Assembly (NCBI GenBank): GCA_029077775.1
Contig: JAQNCU010000005.1
Span: forward strand, 1 to 25,624
DNA: 25,624 nt
Origin: Acidocella sp.
GTDB taxonomy: Bacteria; Pseudomonadota; Alphaproteobacteria; Acetobacterales; Acetobacteraceae
Reading direction: 5' to 3'
Shown here: positions 14,885-21,806 of the stretch, in pieces
How the letters are laid out: every line of letters begins with the position of its first letter
How positions within the stretch are numbered: position 1 is the first letter of the stretch
Notes under the pieces: generated by a model
What the model was told of the DNA's origin: nothing
Seen by the model: only the letters and a program-made list of their open reading frames with translations
The model's database searches: none
Made by a program: the position numbers and the translations under genes

Positions 14885-16000
14885 ATGGCGCGAATCCGAC
14901 TGCTGGTTGGCACGAAAAAGGGCGCGTTCATCTTCACCGCCGACGGCAGCAGGCGGGACTGGGCCATATCCGGCCCGTTTTTCCCCGGATGGGAAATCTA
15001 TCACGTCAAAGCCTCGCCGGTGAACCCGGACCGGATCTATGCAGCACAAAATTCCCCGTGGTTCGGCCAGCTCATCCAGCGTTCCGACGATGGCGGGGCT
15101 AATTTCACCCCGGTCGGGAATGATTTCCGGTATGACGGCGTGCCGGTCACCCATCAATCAGATGACGGCACGCCCCAGCCCTGGGCGTTCAAGCGCGTCT
15201 GGCACATCGAACCGTCGCTAACCTGCGCTGAGACCGTGTTTGCCGGGGTTGAGGACGCGGCTTTGTTCAAATCAACCGATGCGGGGGCCAATTGGGCAGA
15301 GCTTTCCGGTTTGCGGACAAGCGGCACCGGGTCGGCCTGGCAGCCCGGTGCTGGCGGGCTGTGCCTGCACAGCGTCATCCTCGACCCCGTGAACGCTGAC
15401 CGCATGTTCATCGCCATCTCGGCGGCGGGCGCGTTCCGCACCGATGATGCGGGGCAGAGCTGGCGGCCCATCAATCAAGGCCTGGTCTCAGAGCATATCC
15501 CCGACCCGAAAGCTGAGATCGGCCATTGCGTGCACCACATCGCCATGCACCCCGCCCGCCCCAATACGCTGTTCATGCAAAAACACTGGGATATCATGCG
15601 CTCTGATAATGCGGGCGACAATTGGTTCGAGATCAGCGGCAATGTGCCCACCGATTTCGGCTTCGTCATCGATGTCCACGCGCATGAGCCGGAGACGCTT
15701 TATGTCGTCCCGATCAAAAGTGATGCCGAGCATTTCCCGCTCGAGGGCAAGCTCCAGGTCTATCGCAGCCGCAGCGGCGGCCATGAGTGGGAGGCGCTGA
15801 CCCATGGCTTGCCTCAGCAGGATTGTTACGTGAACGTGCTGCGCGACGCCATGGCGGTGGACCGCATGGACCCGTGCGGCATCTATTTCGGCACCACTGG
15901 GGGCCAGATTTACGGCTCCGCTGATGCTGGCGATCATTGGCAAACCATCGCCCAGACCCTGCCCGCCGTGTTATCGGTCGAGGTGCAGACCCTGCCGTGA
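14885..16000 (+). CDS. Cytosolic BNR/Asp-box beta-propeller protein (sialidase-like fold)
   Basis: A 371-residue protein with six Asp-box motifs (S/T-x-D-x-G-x-x-W type) at residues 67-74, 130-137, 186-193, 240-247, 295-302 and 345-352. The spacing fits six blades of a beta-propeller. It is often annotated as glycosyl hydrolase or exo-sialidase, but it has no signal peptide and I do not see the sialidase arginine triad, so hydrolase activity is doubtful. Conserved-looking features include the start RLLVGTKKGAFIF, PGWEIYHVKASP, and two histidine-rich places (CVHHIAMHP near 215-223; VIDVHAHEPET near 261-271) that could bind a metal. GGAGA lies 5 nt before ATG 14885. Its stop overlaps the next gene's GTG start (GTGA), so the two products are probably made together. 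Confidence 0.8.
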   Translation: MARIRLLVGTKKGAFIFTADGSRRDWAISGPFFPGWEIYHVKASPVNPDRIYAAQNSPWFGQLIQRSDDGGANFTPVGNDFRYDGVPVTHQSDDGTPQPWAFKRVWHIEPSLTCAETVFAGVEDAALFKSTDAGANWAELSGLRTSGTGSAWQPGAGGLCLHSVILDPVNADRMFIAISAAGAFRTDDAGQSWRPINQGLVSEHIPDPKAEIGHCVHHIAMHPARPNTLFMQKHWDIMRSDNAGDNWFEISGNVPTDFGFVIDVHAHEPETLYVVPIKSDAEHFPLEGKLQVYRSRSGGHEWEALTHGLPQQDCYVNVLRDAMAVDRMDPCGIYFGTTGGQIYGSADAGDHWQTIAQTLPAVLSVEVQTLP

Positions 16001-16302
16001 AGGCCACCATTCATGTTGAATTACCCGTCAGCTTAACCGCCCTGGCTGGCTGCGCCCGGCATCTGGCGCTGTCGGTTGAAACCCCGGTCACGCAAAGCCG
16101 GGTGATCGACGCGCTGGAACAAGCCTACCCGGTATTGCGCGGCACCATCCGCTCCCGGCAAGCCAAAATTCGCCGCCCCTTTATCAGGTTCTTCGCCTGC
16201 CAGACCGACATATCGCACGACCCGCCCAACGCGCCATTGCCCCCATCAGTCTGCGAGGGCCATGAGATGTTCCTCATCGTCACCGCCATTGCGGGCGGCT
16301 AG
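15997..16302 (+). CDS. MoaD/ThiS-like ubiquitin-fold small protein ending in Gly-Gly
   Basis: A 101-residue protein with GTG start (15997) overlapping the propeller stop by 4 nt. It begins with a beta strand (MKATIHVELP), has a short L-x-x-L-A-G loop, a helix VIDALEQAYPVLRGTI at about 36-51, a basic region (RQAKIRRPFIRFF at about 54-66), and ends with strand MFLIVTAIAGG. The free Gly-Gly terminus with a preceding hydrophobic strand is the signature of MoaD, ThiS and other sulfur carriers or ubiquitin-like modifiers activated by ThiF/MoeB-type E1 enzymes. It is longer than typical MoaD (about 80). No molybdopterin or thiamine genes are near. The function is unknown; coupling to the propeller suggests a dedicated partner. 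The last base of the final Gly codon and the TAG stop are the CTAG edge of repeat copy B. Confidence 0.75.
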   Translation: MKATIHVELPVSLTALAGCARHLALSVETPVTQSRVIDALEQAYPVLRGTIRSRQAKIRRPFIRFFACQTDISHDPPNAPLPPSVCEGHEMFLIVTAIAGG

Positions 16303-16438
16303 AGCGCGATGACTCTAGGTATGCTCGTTTTGCGAGCGAACCTGGAGTCTGAATCGCCCTCTAGATATTTCGGTAGAGCCGGATTCAGATCCTTGATCTG
16401 ATCGCAAAGCGATTCGATCAAGGATCATCCGGGTCTAG
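16299..16438 (-). repeat. 140-bp palindrome-rich repeat, copy B, inverted relative to copy A
   Basis: The reverse complement aligns without gaps to 12839-12978 with six mismatches (about 96% identity) and is also bounded by CTAG at both ends. Two of the six changes disturb the long 18-bp stem (now with two mismatches), so copy A keeps the more perfect form. The left CTAG provides the stop codon of the MoaD-like gene. Confidence 0.9.
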
Positions 16439-16468
16439 AGCGTTTTCCGATCAAACGGAAAAGCTCTA
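16436..16468. repeat. Palindromic module, TAGAGC type
   Basis: TAGAGC (16436-16441), one bulged G, TTTTCCG (16443-16449), loop ATCAAA, CGGAAAA (16456-16462) and GCTCTA (16463-16468) form a stem of about 13 bp. It shares its CTAG tip with repeat copy B, so the two modules are fused end to end. Confidence 0.7.
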
Positions 16469-16481
16469 ACAGTATTTTTGC

Positions 16482-16540
16482 GAGCAATTTCATCCGATCA
16501 GGTCGTCTCGTTAAGTCAACCTGATCGGATATTGCTCTAG
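16482..16540. repeat. Palindromic module with GAGCAAT/ATTGCTC ends
   Basis: GAGCAAT (16482-16488) pairs with ATTGCTC (16531-16537), and 12 bp at 16492-16503 pair perfectly with 16519-16530 around a 15-nt loop. It ends TCTAG (16536-16540), like the neighbouring modules. It lies 7 nt past the stop of the minus-strand lipoprotein gene and may serve as its transcript end. Confidence 0.7.
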
Positions 16541-16547
16541 GCGTCCA

Positions 16548-17054
16548 TCAAGGCTGCGCGGCGTTATGCCCAAGTTCCGCCGGGGTCAGTTCAAAGCCCA
16601 CCAGAACCTGCACATCGGCGTTTTGCTCCGCATTTGAGAGCTGAATTTTCAAGGGCTTCGAGGTTGCCTGCGCCGTGCTCTCATTGCCATCAAAGGCCAG
16701 CCGGATCGTATAATCGGCCTTTGAGATAATCTTGTCGTCCCGCGTGATCGCCACGAAATAAGGCAGAACCAGTGCTGCCCCATTGTCAGCGGGCCCGTCG
16801 CTGGCCGCAAACCCGGCCTGGAAGCTCACGGTCAACAGATGTTTCTTTGGCTGCAAAGTACACGCGCCCGCCACGCCCGTAATCTGCGCGGTGGTAATCT
16901 GGCCGCTCACATCGGTGCGCCCGGGCAGAAACAGTGTCAGGCTTTGCGCCTGTTCCAGCACATTGACCTTGGGGCAGAACATCGGCGGTGCCGGACCATC
17001 GGCGCAGCCAGACAGCAGGGCAAGCAGGAGAATCGGCGTAGCGTGCAGTTTCAT
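16548..17054 (-). CDS. Lipoprotein of unknown function
   Basis: A 168-residue protein with a clear lipoprotein signal (MKLHATPILLLALLSGC, lipid Cys at 17). The mature part looks like a single beta-rich domain: alternating hydrophobic strands such as KHLLTVSFQAGF, GAALVLPYFVAIT and ADVQVLVGFELT, with two more Cys (near residues 27 and 64) that could form a disulfide. I do not recognise a named family; similar Acetobacteraceae or alphaproteobacterial proteins are usually called hypothetical. ATG 17054 follows GGGAGG at 4 nt; the in-frame start at 17093 is unlikely. It is divergent from thrB across 45 nt. Confidence 0.72.
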   Translation of the reverse strand: MKLHATPILLLALLSGCADGPAPPMFCPKVNVLEQAQSLTLFLPGRTDVSGQITTAQITGVAGACTLQPKKHLLTVSFQAGFAASDGPADNGAALVLPYFVAITRDDKIISKADYTIRLAFDGNESTAQATSKPLKIQLSNAEQNADVQVLVGFELTPAELGHNAAQP

Positions 17055-17099
17055 GCCGCCTCCCTTGCCAGAATTTTTCGCAACCGTCATCAACGCGCC

Positions 17100-18059
17100 A
17101 TGGCGGTCTATACAGAAGTCACCGACGAGGCGCTGGCGGCGTTTCTCACGCTCTACAACATTGGCGGTATGGTCGCGTTCCGTGGCATCGCGGAGGGCGT
17201 CGAGAACAGCAACTACGCGTTGAAAACCACCGAGGGCGATTTCATCCTCACTTTGTATGAAAAACGGGTCGATCCCGCCGATTTACCCTGGTTCCTCGGG
17301 CTTATGGAGCATCTGGCGGGGCGCGGCCTGTCCTGCCCGTTGCCGGTCCGCGGGCGTGATGGCCAGAACCTCAACCCGCTTTCCGGGCGCATCGCCGCCA
17401 TCACCACATTTCTACCGGGGGTCTGGCCCAGGCGCGTTCTCGTCGAGCATTGCGAGCCTCTGGGCGCGGCACTCGCGCGGCTGCATCTGGCAGGGGCTGA
17501 TTATGCGCCCATCCGGGCCAATAATCTCGGCCCGGAGTCCTGGGCGCCCTTGTTGCAAAAATGCGCGGCAGGGTCAGCCCAAATCCAGGCCGGGTTGGCC
17601 GAAGACCTCGCCGCCATGCTGGCCACCATCACCGCTGCCTGGCCGCGCGATCTGCCGGTCGGGCATATCCATGCGGATCTGTTCCCCGATAACGTGTTTT
17701 TCCTCAATGGCGAGATCTCCGGCCTGATCGATTTTTATTTCGCCGCCACGGATCTCTACGCCTACGACATTGCCATCTGCCTCAACGCCTGGTGCTTCGA
17801 GCGTGATTTCAGCTTCAACGTCACCAAATCCCGCGCGCTTCTGCGTGGGTACATGGCGCACCGCACCCTCTCCCCGGCTGAGATCGCGGCTTTGCCGGTG
17901 CTGGCCCAGGGGGCGGCCATGCGCTTTCTCCTCACCCGGCTTTATGACTGGGTGAACACCCCGCCGGGCGCGCTGGTCACCCGTAAAGACCCGCTCGATT
18001 ATTACCGCCGTCTGCGCTTTCACATCTCGGCATCGGGTTCCAGCGCCTATGGGCTCTGA
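17100..18059 (+). CDS. thrB: Homoserine kinase, choline-kinase-fold type (ThrB)
   Basis: A 319-residue kinase of the aminoglycoside-phosphotransferase fold, the form of ThrB used by many alphaproteobacteria instead of the GHMP enzyme. It phosphorylates L-homoserine with ATP in threonine synthesis. It begins MAVYTEVTDEALAAFL, has the YNIGG and EGVENSNYAL segments typical of this ThrB, the catalytic loop H191-A-D193-L-F-P-D-N198 and the metal Asp D211 (GLIDFYF). C-terminal DPLDYYRRLRFH is also typical. ATG 17100 is chosen by homology although the frame is open upstream to 16839, where it overlaps the lipoprotein gene. It overlaps rnhA by 11 nt, a pairing common in this class. Confidence 0.94.
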   Translation: MAVYTEVTDEALAAFLTLYNIGGMVAFRGIAEGVENSNYALKTTEGDFILTLYEKRVDPADLPWFLGLMEHLAGRGLSCPLPVRGRDGQNLNPLSGRIAAITTFLPGVWPRRVLVEHCEPLGAALARLHLAGADYAPIRANNLGPESWAPLLQKCAAGSAQIQAGLAEDLAAMLATITAAWPRDLPVGHIHADLFPDNVFFLNGEISGLIDFYFAATDLYAYDIAICLNAWCFERDFSFNVTKSRALLRGYMAHRTLSPAEIAALPVLAQGAAMRFLLTRLYDWVNTPPGALVTRKDPLDYYRRLRFHISASGSSAYGL

Positions 18060-18510
18060 GGATAGTGGCCCCGCCACCGTCGAGATCTGGACCGATGGCG
18101 GCTGTAAACCCAACCCCGGCCCCGGCGGCTGGGCCGCCATTTTGCGGTATCGGGGCAATGTGCGTGAGCTGACCGGCGCAGAGACGCAGACCACGAATAA
18201 CCGCATGGAGCTTACCGCCGCTTTGAGCGCGCTCCAGGCGCTAACCCGGCCGTGCCAGATCATTCTGCACACTGATAGTGAGTACCTCAAGAATGGCATC
18301 ACCCGCTGGCATACCGGCTGGGTGCGTAAAAACTGGCGGAATGCCGCGGGCGACCCCGTAAAAAATATGGATTTGTGGCAATGTATCCTGGACGCGGCGA
18401 AGCCACATCAGATAGAGTGGCGTTGGGTTCGTGGTCATTCCGGGGACCCGATGAATGAACGGGCGGATGAATTGGCAACCGCAGCGCGTGAAAGGCTCAC
18501 ATCCGAGTGA
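18049..18510 (+). CDS. rnhA: Ribonuclease HI
   Basis: A 153-residue RNase HI that cuts the RNA strand of RNA-DNA hybrids. All catalytic residues are present and offset by +6 from the E. coli enzyme: D16 (WTDGGCKPNPGPGGW), E54 (NNRMELTA), D76 (HTDSEYL), H130 (RGHSGDP) and D140 (NERADELA). The basic handle region WVRKNWRNAAG is present. The start overlaps thrB by 11 nt and the stop overlaps the kinase gene's GTG as GTGA, so the three genes are probably translated from one message. Confidence 0.96.
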   Translation: MGSEDSGPATVEIWTDGGCKPNPGPGGWAAILRYRGNVRELTGAETQTTNNRMELTAALSALQALTRPCQIILHTDSEYLKNGITRWHTGWVRKNWRNAAGDPVKNMDLWQCILDAAKPHQIEWRWVRGHSGDPMNERADELATAARERLTSE

Positions 18511-21149
18511 CCGAGACCGGCGTCATGCTACGACGCACCATTGCCGCATGCGTTTTCGGGGCGTTTTCCCTGCTGGCGTTGTTAATCTTGCTCACCATGT
18601 CGCAGATTATGCGGGAACACGCGATCAGCCGCACGGTGCAGCGCACGCTGATCAATCAACGTCAAATATTCAAGTTATACACAACCATCGGCCAGGCAGA
18701 TCTCGGTGCCCGCGACTATCTCGCCCTTGGCACCCCGGCTTCGCGCGCCCTTTATGAAAATGCCGCGGCCAACATCCAGCCTGAACTGGATGAATTCGAC
18801 GCCAACGCGGGCAGCACGTCGGATGGCGCCAAGATCAACGGGCTGAACCACCTCGTCACGGCGGAGATGGCGCAACTGGCCGAGGCCGTGGCCTTGACCA
18901 CATCCGGGTACAAAACCCAGGCGGTGGCGCTTATCGGCAGGGTGATCGACGGCAAAACCCACCCGGCGCTGCGCCAGATGGTGGCGTCCTTGCAAAATGA
19001 CGAGGAACGCCGCCTGCTCCTGGCCAGCGCCGGGGAGGCGCAGGCCGATTTACTGCTTCAAATCGTGACCATCTCGACCGCGATCAGCCTGTTTTTCGTC
19101 GCCCTCTACGTCACGCTCTATAGCCGCAGTCGAAACGCCCAGATGCGCCGTGCCGAAGCGGCCCTGATTGACGCCAACAACAACCTTGAGCGCGTGGTCT
19201 CGGAACGTGGTGTCAGTTTGAGCGCGAGTGAGGCGCAGTTCAGGGCTCTGATGGAATTCATGCCCAACGGGGTCGCCATCGCCGATGCCAAGGGTGCGCT
19301 CACCTTCACCAGTGCTGGCATGGCGCGCTTCACCGGTGTTTCAGTGCAGGAAATGCGCGGCGATGGCTGGCTGGCGCTACTCCACCCCGATGACCGCGAG
19401 GTCTGCACGCAGGAATGGTACCGGCGCATCGCCTTGGGCGAGGATTTCTCGATGGAATACCGGATCCGCCATCACGGGGGCTTGTACCGCTGGTTTCTGG
19501 TTACCAACATGCCCTATCGGGATTCCCAGGGCAGGATCATCGGCTGGGTCGGCACCGTTGCCGATATCGACAAGCGACACCGCGCCGAGGCCGAAACCGC
19601 CCATAAAATCGCCTGGCTCGAAGATTTCGTGGCCGACCGCATGCAGGCGCTCGACCAGTTTTTCGCGCTATCGCAGGACATTCTGATCATCACGAATTTC
19701 GATCTTCAGACCATCGCCGTCAACCCGGCATGGCAACGCATAACCGGGCACAGCGCGGCCAAGCTCATGACCTCGCAGTTCCGGGATTTTGTTCATCCCG
19801 ATGATATGGGCCCAAATCTGCTGGCGAGCCGGGAGATCCTGCTTGGTAAGGCGGAGAAATTCGACGTTCGGTTCCGCCGGGCCGATGGCGCCTGGTCGTG
19901 GTTGTCCTGGACAGTCATGGCCTCGCCTGAGCGCGGACTGGTCTACGCCATTGGCCGTGATACCACCGCCGCGCGTGAACGTGAGGCGCAATTGCGGCAA
20001 AGCCAGAAAATGGAGGTCGTCGGCCAATTAACCGGCGGGCTGGCGCATGATTTCAACAATCTGCTCACCATCATCATGGGCAGTCTCGAATTGCTGCAAA
20101 ACGGGCTGAAAAACGCGAACCCGCAGATCATGCGCCGTCTGGTCACGGCGATGGACGCCGCCCGCCGCGCCGCCGTTTTAACCCATCGCATGCTGGCCTT
20201 TTCACGCCTCCAGCCGCTTGACCCCACACCGCTGGACGCGAACACCCTGCTGGAGGGCATGGGCGATATCTTAAACCGCAGCCTGGGGGAGGTGATCGAG
20301 GTAAAAACCCACAATATGTCCGGGTTATGGCCGGTATTGGTCGATGCGAACCAGCTTGAAAACGCCATCCTCAACCTCGCGGTGAATGCGCGGGACGCCA
20401 TGCCAGAGGGCGGCACGTTGATCATCAAAACACAGAATATCGAGCTTGATGCCAGTAGCATCCAGACCATTCCGGGCGGCCACCCTGGGCCCTATGTCGC
20501 CATCACGGTGCAGGATACCGGGACAGGCATGACCCCGGATGTGCAAGCCAAAGTATTCGAGCCCTTTTTTACCACCAAACCGGCGGGCCAGGGCACCGGG
20601 CTCGGACTCGCCCAGGTCTACGGCTTCATCACGCAATCCGGTGGGTTTGTGGATATAAACAGCGCGCCTGGTGTTGGCACGTCGGTCACAATCTATCTGC
20701 CGCGCCTGGAACGGGCCATCACGCCCGCCGCCGCCCCACCACCGCCATCGCCGTATCTCGCGCGGGGACATGGGGAGCCGATCCTCGTGGTCGAGGACGA
20801 ACCCGGTGTGCGCCAATTCGCGCAGGACGTGTTGAATGAGCTGGGATATATCGTCCACATTGCCGGAACCGGGGCGGAGGCGCTGCGTATTCTTGGCCAA
20901 TCGCCGATCCGGCTGGTTTTCACCGACATCGTGCTGGCGGGCGAGATGACCGGGCGCGACCTTGCCGAACAGGTACGCAACGCGCACCCGGACATGCCGT
21001 TTTTGTTCACCACGGGCTATAACATGCTGGCCCCGTCCGATCCCGCGCAAGATAACGGTTCCATCGATTTCATCGGCAAACCTTTCACCGCCGCCCTGCT
21101 CGGCAATAAAATCGCCCAGTTATTGGCCCGTCACCGGGTCATGCCCTGA
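18507..21149 (+). CDS. Hybrid sensor histidine kinase with CHASE3-like, two PAS domains and a receiver
   Basis: An 880-residue inner-membrane signalling protein. In order: TM1 (about 11-33), a periplasmic helical sensor region (about 35-182) with a CHASE3-like look, TM2 (about 183-206), a short coiled linker, PAS 1 (about 240-360, HPDDRE and W-V-G-T-V-A-D-I), PAS 2 (about 380-495, HPDDM), HisKA with phospho-acceptor H514 (GGLAHDFNNLL), HATPase_c with N box near 618 and GTGLGL near 698, then a C-terminal receiver (from about 757) with phospho-acceptor D807 (FTDIVLAGEM) and late Lys in IGKPF. The GGLAHDFNNLL form marks the HWE-unrelated, PAS-linked family with its own receiver. The GTG start overlaps rnhA; ATG 18525 is an alternative. 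No separate response regulator is adjacent. The signal is unknown. Confidence 0.92.
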   Translation: MTETGVMLRRTIAACVFGAFSLLALLILLTMSQIMREHAISRTVQRTLINQRQIFKLYTTIGQADLGARDYLALGTPASRALYENAAANIQPELDEFDANAGSTSDGAKINGLNHLVTAEMAQLAEAVALTTSGYKTQAVALIGRVIDGKTHPALRQMVASLQNDEERRLLLASAGEAQADLLLQIVTISTAISLFFVALYVTLYSRSRNAQMRRAEAALIDANNNLERVVSERGVSLSASEAQFRALMEFMPNGVAIADAKGALTFTSAGMARFTGVSVQEMRGDGWLALLHPDDREVCTQEWYRRIALGEDFSMEYRIRHHGGLYRWFLVTNMPYRDSQGRIIGWVGTVADIDKRHRAEAETAHKIAWLEDFVADRMQALDQFFALSQDILIITNFDLQTIAVNPAWQRITGHSAAKLMTSQFRDFVHPDDMGPNLLASREILLGKAEKFDVRFRRADGAWSWLSWTVMASPERGLVYAIGRDTTAAREREAQLRQSQKMEVVGQLTGGLAHDFNNLLTIIMGSLELLQNGLKNANPQIMRRLVTAMDAARRAAVLTHRMLAFSRLQPLDPTPLDANTLLEGMGDILNRSLGEVIEVKTHNMSGLWPVLVDANQLENAILNLAVNARDAMPEGGTLIIKTQNIELDASSIQTIPGGHPGPYVAITVQDTGTGMTPDVQAKVFEPFFTTKPAGQGTGLGLAQVYGFITQSGGFVDINSAPGVGTSVTIYLPRLERAITPAAAPPPPSPYLARGHGEPILVVEDEPGVRQFAQDVLNELGYIVHIAGTGAEALRILGQSPIRLVFTDIVLAGEMTGRDLAEQVRNAHPDMPFLFTTGYNMLAPSDPAQDNGSIDFIGKPFTAALLGNKIAQLLARHRVMP

Positions 21150-21173
21150 TTTTTGTGGAATGGCGCCACCTGG

Positions 21174-21665
21174 TCAGGTTGGGGTGAAGTTCAGCGCCAG
21201 CCCATCCATGCAATAGCGCAAACCGGTCGGCGGCGGCCCGTCATGGAACAAATGCCCCAGATGCCCACCGCAGCGTCGGCAATGCACTTCCGTGCGGTCC
21301 ATGCCCAGCGAGTCATCCGCCGAGGTCAGCACCGCATGGGGCAAAGCCGCCCAAAAACTCGGCCAGCCCGTGCCGCTATCGAATTTGGTTTTCGACGAAT
21401 AGACAGGCAGGGCGCAGCCCGCGCAGTTAAACAGACCGGCCCGGTGCTCATTTAGCAGCGGACTGGAAAATGGCGGTTCAGTGCCCTGTTGGCGCAGAAT
21501 GTAATACTGACCCGGCGTCAGCAGCTTGCGCCACTGCGCATCGGTATGTGTCACCTCATAGGCCGGGGTCGCGGCGGCGGCGGGGCGGGGCGGGCGCATC
21601 CCGCGCGTGGCGGTAAAAGCGATGGCCGCTCCCGAACCCAGTAAAAACATTTTGCGGCGAGTCAT
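21174..21665 (-). CDS. msrB: Peptide-methionine (R)-S-oxide reductase MsrB, with Tat-type signal
   Basis: A 163-residue protein that reduces methionine-R-sulfoxide in proteins. The N-terminus MTRRKMFLLGSGAAIAF has a twin arginine before a hydrophobic stretch, so Tat export to the periplasm is likely. The MsrB domain (about 36-163) has zinc Cys C81/C84 (CAGC) and C129/C132 (CRRCGG), the GTGWPSFW motif and catalytic C152 in RYCMDGLALNF. In most MsrB this reads RYC-x-N-S/G; here Asp-Gly takes that place. AGAGGAGA lies a few nt upstream and is the loop of an AU-only hairpin. It is convergent with the sensor kinase gene (24 nt) and divergent from the ferredoxin gene. Confidence 0.93.
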   Translation of the reverse strand: MTRRKMFLLGSGAAIAFTATRGMRPPRPAAAATPAYEVTHTDAQWRKLLTPGQYYILRQQGTEPPFSSPLLNEHRAGLFNCAGCALPVYSSKTKFDSGTGWPSFWAALPHAVLTSADDSLGMDRTEVHCRRCGGHLGHLFHDGPPPTGLRYCMDGLALNFTPT

Positions 21666-21695
21666 GATATAATCTCCTCTATCAAGCTTATATCA
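21665..21695 (-). promoter_or_regulatory. Hairpin over the msrB ribosome-binding site and start
   Basis: TGATATAA (21665-21672, plus strand) and TTATATCA (21688-21695) are a perfect 8-bp inverted repeat. In the msrB mRNA the loop of 15 nt holds the Shine-Dalgarno AGAGGAGA, and the 3' arm ends on the A of the ATG. The stem is made of A-U pairs except for one G-C pair. It could open with heat or bind a factor; it could also be chance. Confidence 0.4.
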
Positions 21696-21792
21696 GTGAG
21701 GTTGGGCAGCCCGGCAAATCAGTTTTTCGTAAACACGCGGCTCGTCCTTTGACTCACCCCGGGCAGTTGGGGTTTTGGTGGACCTACACGAT

Positions 21793-21800
21793 AGGGAGAG
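21793..21800 (+). promoter_or_regulatory. Ribosome-binding site that fixes a TTG start
   Basis: AGGGAGAG (21793-21800) lies 6 nt before TTG 21807. No ATG or GTG at a suitable place would keep the conserved N-terminus of the ferredoxin-like protein, so the TTG is the probable start. Confidence 0.65.
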
Positions 21801-21806
21801 CTTACC

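Noticed and set aside
14885..16000. Annotation as a true exo-sialidase
   Set aside because: Asp boxes are structural repeats; no signal peptide or arginine triad could be seen, so enzyme function was not claimed.
12839..16540. CRISPR array
   Set aside because: The repeats are few, long, palindromic and inverted, without regular spacers or cas genes.
17574..18302. Minus-strand open frame of 242 codons opposite thrB/rnhA
   Set aside because: It crosses two overlapping, well-supported genes and resembles no family.
20325..21050. Minus-strand open frame of 241 codons opposite the kinase ATPase and receiver domains
   Set aside because: No domain seen; the kinase motifs on the plus strand are complete.
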